In this document: positions 11,456-22,086 of the stretch, in pieces
Numbering within the stretch: position 1 is the first letter of the stretch
Layout of the letters: each line of letters starts with the position of its first letter
From: Salvia splendens
Taxonomy: Eukaryota > Streptophyta > Magnoliopsida > Lamiales > Lamiaceae
Direction of reading: 5' to 3'
Assembly: GCF_004379255.2 (NCBI RefSeq)
Contig: NC_056038.1
Coordinates: forward strand, 10,516,729-10,580,728
DNA: 64,000 bases
Position numbers and translations under genes: made by a program
The notes under the pieces: generated by a model
Seen by the model: only the letters and a program-made list of their open reading frames with translations
What the model was told of the DNA's origin: nothing
Database searches by the model: none

Positions 11456-12221
11456 GCAAAACAACTATAAATCTAACCATGTAAACATAATACAAAGGCC
11501 ATACGATTTTCATAATCACTTAACATCAGTGAAACAACTATAAATATAACCACAGAAACTACGGTTTTCATAATCACCTAACATCAGTGAAACAACTATA
11601 AATCTAAACACAGAAACTACGGTTTTCATAATCACAATACACAGAAACTACGGTTTTCATAATCACAATAAATAGTAGGAATGACTCACGGTTCGAACCT
11701 GAGTGAATAGAACCGGAACTTCCGGTTGTATTTTTCTTCGCTCGTTGAAAAGCTACAAAAAATACAAATCTAAATCAGATGTAAAATAAAACCTAGAAAT
11801 GATTGTTAATCAGTAGGAATTTTACTTTTCGAAAAATCCTTTAGAGTTGTATCCATTTGTTAGACAAAGTAGATGATGTTGACGACTTGAATGCGGTTTA
11901 ATCGGCGACAGCGAATGCAGTTTAATCGGCGATTTTACGATGCTAAACAGAGAGGAAAAGAAAGACGAAACGCTATGTGAAAGATGACGAGACGCGGTTT
12001 TCAAATCAATTCAATTTACGCACCTAAAATGATTTTGGATTTAATTCGATGTTCAATGACAATAATACCCCTGACTTGTTATTATGGAGTAAATTTGTGA
12101 TTGAGGGAGCTAAAATCTCATTAAATTCGAAAATTAATATTAGCCCTTGATTTTTTTGATCTTGTGGCTATTATTTGTTCTCTAGTTATTTGGTTAAGGG
12201 TTGTTTGCCATAGATCACTAC

Positions 12222-12233
12222 TATATATATATA

Positions 12234-12271
<38 letters not shown>
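12222..12271. repeat. (TA)n microsatellite between two elements
   Basis: An almost pure TA run with a tgtgtg interruption separates the palindrome from the next element. Both elements end in it, so both seem to have used the same type of TA-rich target. Confidence 0.85.
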
Positions 12272-12272
<1 letters not shown>

Positions 12273-12479
12273 GTTAGTGATCAAAATATAACTAATCTTA
12301 AGTGTATAATTAGAGAACAAATCGCAGCCACACAAATAAATGGAACAAATATTATTTATTTTAATAATATAAAATAGGTCTAGGGTATTTTTGTAAATTA
12401 CATTATGGAAAGTAACATAATTAAGGCGGCAATTGATATCCGAAATGGGCGGATTCGAAATCACCGGGGATTCTGCATC

Positions 12480-12641
12480 CTAGATTTTCCGGCGCTGATG
12501 TTGAGCTCGGTGACGCCGGCCATCAACGAGGAGGACAAGGAGATCGCGGACAAGAAATTCTACTTCCATCCGTCGCCGCGGACCGCGCCGCAGCTGCTGC
12601 CGCTGTTTCTGGTGACCTCGCCGTGGGTGTCTACTTCGTGA
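12480..12641 (+). pseudogene. Captured C-terminal fragment of a VQ-motif protein
   Basis: The frame reads INEEDKEIADKKFYFHPSPR and then LLPLFLVTSPWVS before a stop at 12639-12641. The HPSPR and LLPLFPVTSP boxes are the conserved C-terminal signature of the VQ4/13/31-type VQ proteins, cofactors of WRKY factors and substrates of MAP kinases. The VQ core itself is missing. GC content is far above the flanking DNA, consistent with capture of host coding sequence by a transposon. Confidence 0.7.
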
Positions 12642-12800
12642 TCGGTCGTCTCTCCTCTTGTGCAATTCATTTTTAATCTTCCGTATTTAGCCATAAATGG
12701 ATTAATTAACGAAAAATTTGGGGACAAAGCGAATGATTTTTTAACATTTTTTGTTTCGTTTTGCTTCTTGTTTGGCTTAATATATGATGGCCGGGTGCAG

Positions 12801-13058
12801 TGGCCAGACTCCCTAGGCCCGAAGCTGCCAAAATACTTCAACGCAGGAATGTTCGTGTTCGAGCCGAGCCTGCCGACGTACCACAATCTGCTGCAGACGC
12901 TGAAGGTGACGGAGGCGACGCCCTTCGCAGAGCAGGACTTCCTGAACATGTTCTTCCGCGACGTGTACCACCCCATCCCCAACAACTACAACCTGGTGCT
13001 GGCGATGCTGTGGCGCCACCCGGAGAACGTGCGGCTAGAGGAGGTCAAGGTGGTGCAC
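12801..13058 (+). pseudogene. Captured galactinol synthase fragment
   Basis: After an intron-like tract ending gtgcag, the frame reads WPDSLGPKLPKYFNAGMF, then EPSLPTYHNLLQTLKVTEAT, FAEQDFLNMFFRDVYHPIP and VLAMLWRHPENV, and breaks off after VKVVH. These are consecutive blocks of galactinol synthase (GT8 family, raffinose-oligosaccharide pathway, UDP-Gal plus myo-inositol), including the FNAGMFV and FAEQDFLN motifs. Neither the N-terminal part nor the C-terminal hydrophobic pentapeptide is present. An intron boundary is retained, so the capture was from genomic DNA. Confidence 0.85.
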
Positions 13059-13496
13059 CTCACTGTTGAGGTGGAATCCCGAGATAGTGGAATGGGGTGG
13101 AGTTGAGGTCACAGACGTATGTATTTGTTTGTGAAGTTGGTATTTGTAGAGGTGTTGGTGGAATTTAGGTCTGGAGTGATGTGATACGTAGTGTGTGTTA
13201 ACATTGCATCTCCAAAACATATGCAATTATGTCGGCTTAGGTGGATTGGAAATTTGGAATAGGCAAGGATGCCCTCCCTGTATTGGTTGATCCTTTTTAA
13301 AAGAGCTAAATCCCATCATCATGATTAAAGATGGAATAATCAATTAGGTTTCATGCATAAACTAACTAACAAAATTGATTAAAGGTGAGAGAGAATTTAG
13401 AGACATGGAAAAGATGATAAAATAAAACATGTAAGATCCTTTTAATTTATTTCATAGTTTCTACTTTCGAGGTACTTAACCATTTACATGTGGTGC

Positions 13497-14325
13497 ATGA
13501 TTTTACTTCACTCTTAGCATGATCTTACTTCACTGTTGTTAACAAAACACATCACTCTTAGCATTATCTTACTTCACTATTGTTTACAAAACACATCACT
13601 CTTAGCATTATCTTACTTCACTCTTGTTTAGAAAACGCATCACTCTTAGCATGATTTTACTTCACTCTTATTTACAAAACGCATCACTCTTAGCATGATT
13701 TTACTTCACTCTTGTTTACAAAACGCATCACTCTTAGCATGATTTTACTTCACTCTTGTTTAGAAAACGCATCACTCTTAGCATGATTTTACTTCACTCT
13801 TGTTTAGAAAACATATCACTCTTAGCATGATTTTACTTCACTCTTGTTTAGAAAATGCATCACTCTTAGCATGATTTTACTCCACTCTTGTTTAGAAAAC
13901 ACATCACTCTTAGCATGATTTTACTTCACTCTTGTTTACAAAACGCATCACTCTTAGCATGATTTTACTTCACTCTTGTTTAGAAAACGCATCACTCTTA
14001 GCATGATTTTACTTCACTCTTGTTTACAAAACGCATCACTCTTAGCATGATTTTACTTCACTCTTGTTTAGAAAACGCATCACTCTTAGCATGATTTTAC
14101 TTCACTCTTGTTTAGAAAACGCATCACTCTTAGCATGATTTTACTTCACTCTTGTTTAGAAAACGCATCACTCTTAGCATGATTTTACTTCACTCTTGTT
14201 TAGAAAACACATCACTCTTAGCATGATTTTACTCCACTCTTGTTTAGAAAACACATCACTCTTAGCATGATTTTACTTCACTCTTGTTTACAAAACGCAT
14301 CACTTTTAGCATGATTTTAAAATAT
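13497..14325. repeat. 44-bp tandem repeat array, about 19 units
   Basis: A very regular array with a unit of exactly 44 bp (successive cttagcatgatt starts at 13645 and 13689), made of cttagcatgattttacttca plus ctcttgtttagaaaacgcat plus cact. It is the same family as the palindrome arrays, differing mainly in agcatga for attctga and tttagaaaacg for ttcacaaaaca. Confidence 0.95.
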
Positions 14326-15088
14326 CACTTAGCATACTTGTATTTTTCCACATGTTAAGACGTTTCCTCGAATCTTCCAATATCAAAACATTTAAAATAA
14401 AAAACTATTCCATCTGTGATTAATATATTAATAATTATTCCTAATTAATCAAATTAACAAAGTAATAAACCGTATGCTAATCACCCTTCGTTGGTCGTCT
14501 CTCTCTCACACACACACAACACGCTATTCGTCTCCATTTTCAACTCTATTCAATGTGTAGCATTTCCATTTTCAGCAATTCAACATTCGTTTAAGGTATA
14601 AGCTTGAAGAGTTTCTGAGATTTTGATTTTTTTTCTGCGTGTTGACGATTTGGTGCTGCCTCATTCACATATCCCTGCCTCCGTCGACTCCATCGCGGAG
14701 CCCCCCTCCGCCGCGATGTTGTAGCTATTTGTTCCACAAAGCGGTGGATGTTGACGACTGGATACCGACGGCGACGACGGTGGCGATGGCTTGAATGCGG
14801 TTTAATCGGTGATGACGATGGCAAGCAGAGAAGAGGAGAAAAGAGAAGAAGACGTTGTTTTCAAATGAATTTAATTTTTCACACCTAACCTGATTTTGGA
14901 GTTAATTCAATTGGCTATGCAATGGCCATAATACCCCCTATATTGTTATTATAGAGTAAATTTGTGATTGAGGGAATTAATATCTTATTAAATTCGAAAA
15001 TTAATACTAGCCCTTGATTTTTTTGATCTTGTGACTATGATTTGTTCTCTAGTTATTTGGTTAAGTGGCATTTGCCCTAGATCACTAC

Positions 15089-16151
15089 TATATATATATG
15101 AGCTTTGTGGGTGTAGTTTCTTGATATGAATAAGAAACTATTGGTTGGCAATAGGTTTGCTTGTACAGTTTGCGTTGTTTGGATTTGGATTGGTTAAGAA
15201 GGAACTTCTTTTCCCCAAAAGATAATAACTAAACTAGAAAAAAGTGATTACTTTGACAAGGATGAAAACTAGTCATATTACTTGACCTTGTATCCCAAGT
15301 AAGATTATCCTGTATTTGATCATTTTCTTTTCCTTATTCTGTAAGAATTGTGATGACTTGTCACATTTACTAATTGCTTATCCATATTACACATGTACTA
15401 ATTCAAGTGAACATTGGATAGAAAGTGTGACTCGGATTGACTCATTCTGCTAAGAACATTAATTTAAATAAATTAGGCGGATTATGTGTTCAATTTGATA
15501 AAAAATTTTCCTTGGTATTCGAAGAAAGGAAAAAAGAAAATGATTATATCCACAGAAAGTCAAAGTAAAATTTGTTTGCCCAAGATATGCACTTTTTGTT
15601 CTTCATGCTGCAGTTGAAGACTTGTAGTTAGGCTGGAATAAATTTTGACATACCAGTTATGATCAAATTTGAATAGTACTATTTGTTTGGTCACTCGGTG
15701 TTTTTACAAATTTCTACTAATATTGTCAATTAATAAAAATCGTACAAATTAAATTAGACATCTCTATATTATTCTTTGAATTTTAGTTTGTATTCCCCTG
15801 TCTCACTACAAGTGAGGCGTTTCTTTCGACAGTTATTTTGAGATGATGATAATAAATAGTAGGTAGAGTGGAGAGAAAGTAAAATTAAAGAGAGAATAAT
15901 ATTTACTTTCTTTTTATTCTAACTATTTATTATTGTATCATTTTTGCAAAGCAACATCGGAATTGAAATGCCTCAATTGTAGTGAGACGAAGGGAGTAGC
16001 ATTGTTTAAAAATTTAACGATATAGGGGTGTCACGTTTATAGAGAAGTTAAATAGGTAGAGTCGTAGCATGATGGATGAGAGGTGGGCTTACCTCCCATG
16101 ATAATGATAAGCATTTCAATAAGGTGACCTTGCGTGGTGTATTTCGTATGA
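15089..16151. other. AT-rich intergenic stretch
   Basis: No gene is recognisable. The only structured part is the small MITE at about 15795-15997. The rest is AT-rich single-copy-looking sequence with short ORFs only. Confidence 0.5.
15795..15997. mobile_element. Stowaway-like MITE
   Basis: The left end cctgtctcactacaagtgag pairs with the right end, read in reverse as ccttcgtctcactacaattg, forming a TIR of about 25 bp. The right border continues gaagggagta as in Stowaway elements. It is about 200 bp long with no coding capacity. Confidence 0.6.
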
Positions 16152-16154
16152 TAA

Positions 16155-18201
16155 GAGCATCTCCAATGGTTGAGGACATCCAATAGCCCTCACATAGCCT
16201 TCCCACTGCTACATCATCAGCACTAAAATTCTCCTACCACATCATCTGGACATGCAATTGGACATCCAATAGCCCTCACATAGCCTTCCCATAGCCTATC
16301 CACATCACTAATAACAATTATATAATTTAATTTACAATCGTAGCAACATACATAATTTAATTTACGAGACAAATACGGGAAAATTGAATAATACTATTAA
16401 AATTTTAAAAAGTACAATAATTTAAAAAAAGTACATTAATTTAAAAAAAGTACAAAAATTAAAAAGTACAATAAAAAAATTACATAAAAAATCACTCCTC
16501 GCCGCCGTCGTCGCCTCCGTCCTCGCCCAGCCCTTCGTCGTCGTCGCCGCCGCCGCCGCCGTCGCCACCAACGCTGCGGCTACTCCCGCCGGTATCCCTC
16601 TGAAACCCCTCCAATTCTTCACGCATGCTCCGGAGCAATACGCGAAGATAAGCCTTCTCCTCGGGGTCCACCGCCGTCCGGAAGTCAGCTAACGTCTTCA
16701 CCATTTGAGCGCGCGTTTGTTGACGCGCGAAGAATTTGAGCTCCTCGGTGGACCTGCCGAGGGGGGATGCCGACTGGACCTCCTGGGACCTCGGGGTGCC
16801 CCCCCTCGCATCCCGTTGCGCCCGCCTTTGGCCAACCGGGCGAGGTCGGCGACCGAACGAACGAGGGGTCGGGACCTCCTGGGCCGTCTCGGGGAGGTCG
16901 TGGGAACCACCGCTGCTGCCGCTATACTCACCGGTATAGTTCAGTTTCTGCTTCTTCGGCCAGCCAGCGTCGACACCTGCCCGGAATTTCTCCGACTCGT
17001 TGAGCACAAGGTAGCAGTTCCAGTAGGTGAACTCAAAGTACTTCCCCTGCGGATCGGGGTAGGCTCTCTCTGCAATCCTCCTGCAGTCTCCTCTGTTTGG
17101 CCACTGATCTGCATACGGAGGGCGTTGGAGTACAAACCCGAAAATCGAGAGACGCCAGACCTGATGCGGTCCCAGCACTTCCTGCACTCCTCCTCGGTGC
17201 GCGGTCTCCCTTCAGGGCAAAATGCCATGTAGACTGCGGCTATCTTGGCCCACAAGTTGACGATCCTCTGGTTGTTCGAAACGAGAGGATCATCGCATAC
17301 ACTCACCCACGCCTTGGCCAGCGCAACGTTCTCCGCGTCCGTCCACTTCCTCCGGACCTGGCTATCCTCATCCGGCTGCGACGACTCGCCGACCTTCTTG
17401 GCCTTGCCCTTCTTCTTAGGGCCGCTCCGACCCTGCCCTACTCCCCGGCTTTGAATGGGAGTTTCCGGATCCTCGTTAATATCAAAACTCAACTCCTCTA
17501 AGGAAAAGGTCTCATACTGCGTGTACTGTGCATCCGTTGGGGTCGATGTGTGCGAAGAACCGGTGGAAAAATCAAAAGACGGCCGATAGACGTTTTCCAA
17601 ACCGGGCGTCCCCTGCGGCGGTTGCATCATCTGCTACGCCGGTGGCTGCATCCCGGGTGCCCACCCCGGCATCATCTGCATAGGGGGTTGCATCGGCGGT
17701 ACCCCCTGCCAAGCCGGCACACTTCCCGGCGGCCATCGGTGGCATCATCTGCTGCCACGGGTACATGTTGTAGTACCCGGTCATCGGAGGCCAACCACCT
17801 ACCACGGGAGCCGGGGGAGTCTGAGACACTCCCTCGGGTGTCGGGGGAGTCTGAGACCCGGTCGTCACTGGAGTACCTTCGTAGTTGTTCTCCATTTCTC
17901 GTTGTTGATCTTGTACAGAAATTAAGATAGAGAGAGTACTCGTTAAAACAAGCGGTGCGAATGAAAATGACGTCCAAAGCGCGTATATATAGTGTTTCGG
18001 AAAATTAAAAAAAAAATAAAAATCTGACGCCGATCCGGGGCCTACAATGGCGCCGTGAGGATCGGCGTCAGCCCAAGAATCGGCGTGGGCACGCCGATTT
18101 TGACGCCGATTTCGACGCCGTCGCTCGCAATGGTTCGGCGTCAGCACCGGCGTCCGCGAAAAATCGGCGTGCCGGTGCCGACGCCGCCATTGGAGATGCT
18201 C
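16155..18201. mobile_element. PIF/Harbinger element carrying only ORF1
   Basis: Terminal inverted repeat gagcatctccaatgg at the left and ccattggagatgctc at the right, flanked on both sides by the 3-bp duplication TAA (16152-16154 and 18202-18204). This is diagnostic of PIF/Harbinger. The only gene inside is a Myb/SANT-like ORF1 on the minus strand. No DDE transposase is present. The subterminal regions are GC-rich. Confidence 0.9.
16492..17895 (-). pseudogene. PIF/Harbinger ORF1 (Myb/SANT-like DNA-binding protein), frameshifted
   Basis: The start ATG at 17895-17893 opens a Pro/Met-rich N-terminus (MENNYEGTPVTTG). A shift of frame around 17640-17690 is needed to reach the conserved part: a basic KKKGKAKK stretch and the trihelix/SANT-like region KWTDAENVALAKAWVSVCDD, NLWAKIAAVY and RTEEECRKCWDRI. 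A second shift back around 17090 leads to the C-terminal part that includes YWNCYLVLNESEKF and EELKFFARQQ. In the superfamily ORF1 protein binds the element ends and helps bring the transposase into the nucleus. Two frameshifts make this copy non-functional unless the reading errs. Confidence 0.8.
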
Positions 18202-18204
18202 TAA

Positions 18205-18911
18205 GTATTTAGTACTATCTTCATCGACAAATCACTAATCAAAATATAAATTACCTCATAAGCTAATGGATCTATTTAAACACGTAATAGTCCTCAAATA
18301 ACTCAATCTCTAGTGCATTACATTACAAATCTACAATTCAATCGTCGGAGATTAGCCTTTCTTGGATTAAAAATTACTACCTCCGTCCCCCAAATATTGT
18401 CCCACTTTGACCCGGCACGGGTTTTAAGAAATGTAATGGAAAGTGAGTTGAAAAAGTTAGTGGATTGTGGATCCTACTTTTATATATTAGTTTTATAATA
18501 AAATGTGAGTAGAAATCAGTTAGTGAAATATGAGGTTCACTACAAAAAAATGGTAAAAAGTGAAATGGGACAAACTTTGAGGGACAGACGGAAATGGAAA
18601 AATGAGACAAACTTTCAGGGACAGAGGTAGTATATATTACGATATACTCCGTACAGTTTCATTATATATACATTGGCTTCAATTCGCTACAGTAATACTA
18701 CACAAAATATACTCCATAAAAATATATTCTGGCAAAATTAATCCTCCGATAAAAAAGGAACGACATGTATTCTTGCAGAAAAACAAAGACAATTTGTTAG
18801 TATTGAGAAACCAATACCCAGGTACAAGCATCGTCGTAGCTTAGCAGCAAAAAAATATTACTATAAAAAAAACTAGAGTAGTAACTTACTAGTAGTAGGG
18901 CAGCCGCGGGA
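18205..18911. other. Spacer between two PIF/Harbinger elements
   Basis: Contains the Stowaway MITE at 18377-18630. The rest is AT-rich with no gene visible. Confidence 0.6.
18377..18630. mobile_element. Stowaway MITE
   Basis: Ends ctacctccgtcc and ggacagaggtag, flanked by TA on both sides. The body contains the widespread gggttttaagaaatgtaatg and tatatattagttttat motifs shared with the MITE in the FLK intron. Confidence 0.85.
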
Positions 18912-19237
18912 TAAGAGCATCTCCAATGGCGGCGAGCGGACAGGCTAGTCGATTTCCGGCGCTGGCCGGTCCACTCGCCGAACCATTGGAACCGGCGAGC
19001 GCCATTTCGGCAAAAAAATCGGCGACCCGACGCCGATTTTCGGGGGCTGGCCGATCCGCTCGCCGGTCGGCTGGCCCCCATTGCAGGCTCCCGATCGGCG
19101 AGCGATCGGCCAGCTCAATTTTTTTTAATTTTTCGAAACACTATATATACGCGATTTGCACGTCATTTTCATTCGCACCACTTGTTTTAGCGAGTTTTCT
19201 CTCCATCTTAATTTTTGTACAAGAGCAACAACGTGAA

Positions 19238-21801
19238 ATGAGTAACGCGGCTGGTAGTAGTGGTGGTGATGTTGAGAAGTACGAACGACAAATGAACGAA
19301 GAGCAGTGATTGATCGGGATCACGTAGCTGCACATCAACGCCTATATGAAGACTACTTTGCGGAGGAGCCGCGGTTTGGAGCGCCTCTTTTCAGGCGGCG
19401 TTTTAGGATGCGTAGGGCAGTGTTTATGCGTATCTTTGATGCTTTGGAGCGGCGATATTTGTGTTTCCGGTTCAGGTACGATGCGGCTGGCAGACCCGGC
19501 CACACACCTATACAAAAGTGCACTGCGGCAATCAGACAGTTGGCCTACGGAGGCGCGACAGACATGTGGGACGATGATACACTTGGATTTTACATGGTTT
19601 TAGAGGGTGGTTTTGTATGAATTTGATCATATTTCATCTATTATTAGGCGTCTTTACATCTACTTCTGTATTATGTTCGTATATTGACCATTTTGTTAAG
19701 AATGTGTAGAAAAATGTGCAGCAGTCTTGGCTTGAGACAATTTTACTGAAGATTTTGAAGTCCAATCAACCCCCAATGCACATCATTCTCTTCGTCTTCG
19801 AAAGAGCTTCGCGTAGGTACCTCACACGCCCCAATAGGAGTTCGGATGAGAGAGATATGGCCATTTTACGAACACTGCGCTGTCCAGAAAATCTCACACG
19901 GCCAGGTGAATTATTACCCTGTAAATCCACCCGGCCGGGTGTCTCAAATGGAGCAGAATCTGGTCGAAAATCATCACCCGGCCGGGTGAATTTTACCCTT
20001 TATAATTCCACCCGGTCGGGTACGTTGTTTTGACGTATTTTTATGCCAAAGGAGAAGAAGCCTAGGGTTCATTCCACACCACACCTAACGCCTCCTACAC
20101 TCACACACCACCCCAAGCACACCTTTGAGAGAGAGAATTGAAGATTGAAGACTTCCAATCGGGAGATTGAAGTCACCTATCCATCGATTGATCTCACATG
20201 AGTCTTACTATCTTTACTTCATGTATTTTTTGAATTCATTTGTTTTGAACATGGTTTTCTCTATAAACATGAGTAGCTAAACATCTCTTGTAGAATTCTT
20301 GGTGATGATGCATTGATTTCATAGTTTTTATCCGATTGATTTTGTTCTTGCCTTGCTCTTGTAGTTATTTGATTATTCTTGGGTTTATTCCTTTCAATTG
20401 CTTGATCACCACTTGATTGTGTAGGATTAATTAGATTAATCGGGAGATGAAATAATTAATCCGGAAAGAAGAATAATTCACACCTTAATACAATAGAACT
20501 CGGGAGAGTTGAGGTTTTGAGTGAGGTCATTGACCTAATCGAGCTTTTGGGAGTTAGGAGTTTAGGATTAGAAGGGGACTTCGATCCTAGCACCTAATCT
20601 ACAGGTTTCTCACCTCGGGAGGGGGTTTAATCTATAATTGTGGTCGGCTTAGTAACTCTAGAGATACCAAAAGGTAAAGCGAATTGACTGGATAAGAGCT
20701 TGGAATTGTGCATCGGATCCTTGAGTTCTGCAATTTTCTCCATGTTATCTTTTCACATCCTTTTTACACCGTGTTTCCTTGTTCTTAATTGTTACTTGCT
20801 TACTATATGTTTTTATTAGTTGTTAGAACAAGCCAATCTTTTCTTGATTGTCTAGATAGTAGTTGATTTTTGTTCGTGGTAATTAAGTGATACAAAATTG
20901 TCTATGTGGGATACGATACTCTTGCTTACTAATTGTTACACTAGCCCCGTACACTTGCGGGTATTACTTGTGTTAAAATAAGTCGAGTCAGACGGGTACC
21001 TCCACATCGGTGAGACGACTGCCCTGGATTGTCTGAAGTATTTCTGTCAGGACGTCATTGAAATATTCCGTGATCAGTATCTTCGAAGCCATACCCCTGA
21101 AGAGTGTCAGGATCTGATGCAGATGCACGGGGAGAAGCATGGGTTCCCCGGGATGTTGGGCAGCATAGATTGTATGCATTGGGAGTGGAACAACTGCCCT
21201 GTTGGCTGTAAAGGGTTCTACACGACCGGCTACAAGGGAAAGAATCCCACGATGATCCTCGAGGCCGTAGCTGATTAACGGCTGTGGATTTGGCATGCAT
21301 ATTTTGGGGTAGCCGGGTTGAACAACGACCTCAACGTCCTCAACTCGTCGCCCCTTTTCAACGAGCAGTGCCAGGGTGTCGGTCCGGCCATCAGTTTTAT
21401 ACCCTAGATGGCCCGTCTTTGTGAAGAAGATCAGATGTGCATCAGATGAGAGGAAGACCTACTTTGCGGAACGGCAGGAGTCGGCGCGCAAGGACGTGGA
21501 GCGCGCATTTGGTGTGCTCCAGTCTCGATGGGAAGCAATTAGGGGTCCAACGCGTTTGTGGCATGTCGACTGCATTGCTGATATAATATACGTCTGTATT
21601 ATCCTGCACAACATGATTGTCGAATATGAAGTTGTACAACTGACTAGTTGGGCCAATGATGATGCTAATGAAGCCGGCCCAAGCCACGGCGTGGCCGCCC
21701 CCAACGTACGAGGGGGGTACCTCACGATGAAGTCGGCCGCCTCAAGGCACATGCCGACATGCGCCAAGTGGATGCTCATATTCGACTCCAAAATGATTTA
21801 A
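19238..21801 (+). pseudogene. PIF/Harbinger transposase (HARBI1/ALP1-like), broken
   Basis: Blocks in order: ATG at 19238 (MSNAAGSSGG), a frameshift near 19305, then HQRLYEDYFAEEPRFGAPLF and RRAVFMRIFDALERR. The LTR interrupts after ATDMWDD. The protein resumes at 20996 with YLHIGETTALDCLKYFCQDV, then HGFPGMLGSIDCMHWEW (first catalytic Asp region) and GYKGKNPTMILEAVAD. An in-frame TAA follows there, then GVAGLNNDLNVLNSSPLF. After another shift comes ERAFGVLQSRWEAIRGPTRL and IILHNMIVE, containing the third acidic residue. It is clearly a DDE transposase of this superfamily and clearly dead, with at least two frameshifts, one stop and one insertion. Confidence 0.88.
19575..20990. mobile_element. 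Solo LTR (1.4 kb) inside the transposase gene
   Basis: Begins TGATACACTTGG and ends GTCGAGTCA. It is flanked by GACGA (19570-19574) and GACGG (20991-20995), a 5-bp target duplication with one mismatch, and restores the codons GAC-GAG of the transposase when removed. No internal retrotransposon genes are present. It contains several cacccggccgggtg palindromes (about 19900-20020) and ends in the tagccccgtacacttgcggg motif typical of plant LTR 3' regions. Confidence 0.85.
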
Positions 21802-22086
21802 TTGAAGAGTTGTGGGCACGGAGGACTGCACGTCGTTAGATTTTTTTAATTAATGTAATTTTTTTTAATTAATGTACTTTTTTTAAATTTAAATATTATT
21901 ATTGAATTTTCCCGTATTTGTGTCGTAAATTTAATTCTGTATTTTGTGTGATTGTTAATTATTTGTTTTTTATAGTTTTGTTTATTATGACTAGCCTATT
22001 GCTAGTCCAGTTGCTTGTCCTGATGATGTGGCAGGAGGAGTTTGTGGCTAGCCTATGGCTGGTCTATTACCACTGGAGATGCTTAA

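Larger units (their letters stand above)
5447..12221. mobile_element. Giant palindromic (foldback) MULE-like element, about 6.8 kb
   Basis: The sequence from 5447 (gtagtgatatatggcaaac) reads back in reverse complement from 12221 (gtagtgatctatggcaaac). The match continues inward to about 8759 on the left and 8834 on the right, leaving a spacer of only about 70 bp. Each arm is about 3.3-3.4 kb and by eye about 97-98% identical. The arms carry the same gene fragment and the same 44-bp repeat arrays, head to head. The terminal 220 bp also forms the right end of the neighbouring element at 15088, so this is a real element family. The encoded protein resembles the N-terminal part of proteins carried by MULEs of the Ulp1-protease (Kaonashi-type) class, so I infer a Mutator-superfamily origin. 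No transposase is present, and no clean 9-bp target duplication is readable because both flanks are TA repeats. Confidence 0.8.
8834..12221 (-). repeat. Right arm of the giant palindrome
   Basis: Mirror image of the left arm in the same order. It is about 70 bp longer, mainly from tandem-array copy number. Corresponding landmarks: exon 6885-7609 matches 10687-9963 (both 725 bp), and exon start 8066 matches 9528. Confidence 0.85.
12272..15088. mobile_element. Pack-MULE-like element carrying two captured host-gene fragments
   Basis: The right end (14870-15088) closely matches the outer 220 bp of the giant palindrome and ends gatcactac. The left end (ggttagtgatc, then ataattagagaacaaat, then agccacac) shows the same motif order in diverged form. 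Both ends lie in TA repeats. Inside are a GC-rich VQ-protein fragment (12480-12641), a GC-rich galactinol synthase fragment (12801-13058), an unidentified stretch (13060-13490) and a long 44-bp repeat array. It has no transposase. Assignment to the Mutator superfamily is by kinship with the palindrome and by the gene-capture habit, not by a readable 9-bp duplication. Confidence 0.65.
18915..22083. mobile_element. PIF/Harbinger element carrying only the transposase, split by a solo LTR
   Basis: Left end gagcatctccaatggc after TAA (18912-18914). Right end ccactggagatgct before TAA (22084-22086), with one terminal base lost. The transposase is on the plus strand. After removing the 1,421-bp LTR insertion and duplicated target, the element is about 1.75 kb and lacks ORF1. 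It lies 0.7 kb from the ORF1-only element, in head-to-head orientation. Confidence 0.9.

Noticed and set aside
12186..12464. Minus-strand frame of alternating Ile-Tyr
   Set aside because: It is a translation of the TA microsatellite.
13497..14325. Regular 44-bp array as a CRISPR array
   Set aside because: There are no unique spacers: the units are contiguous head-to-tail copies, in a plant nuclear genome.
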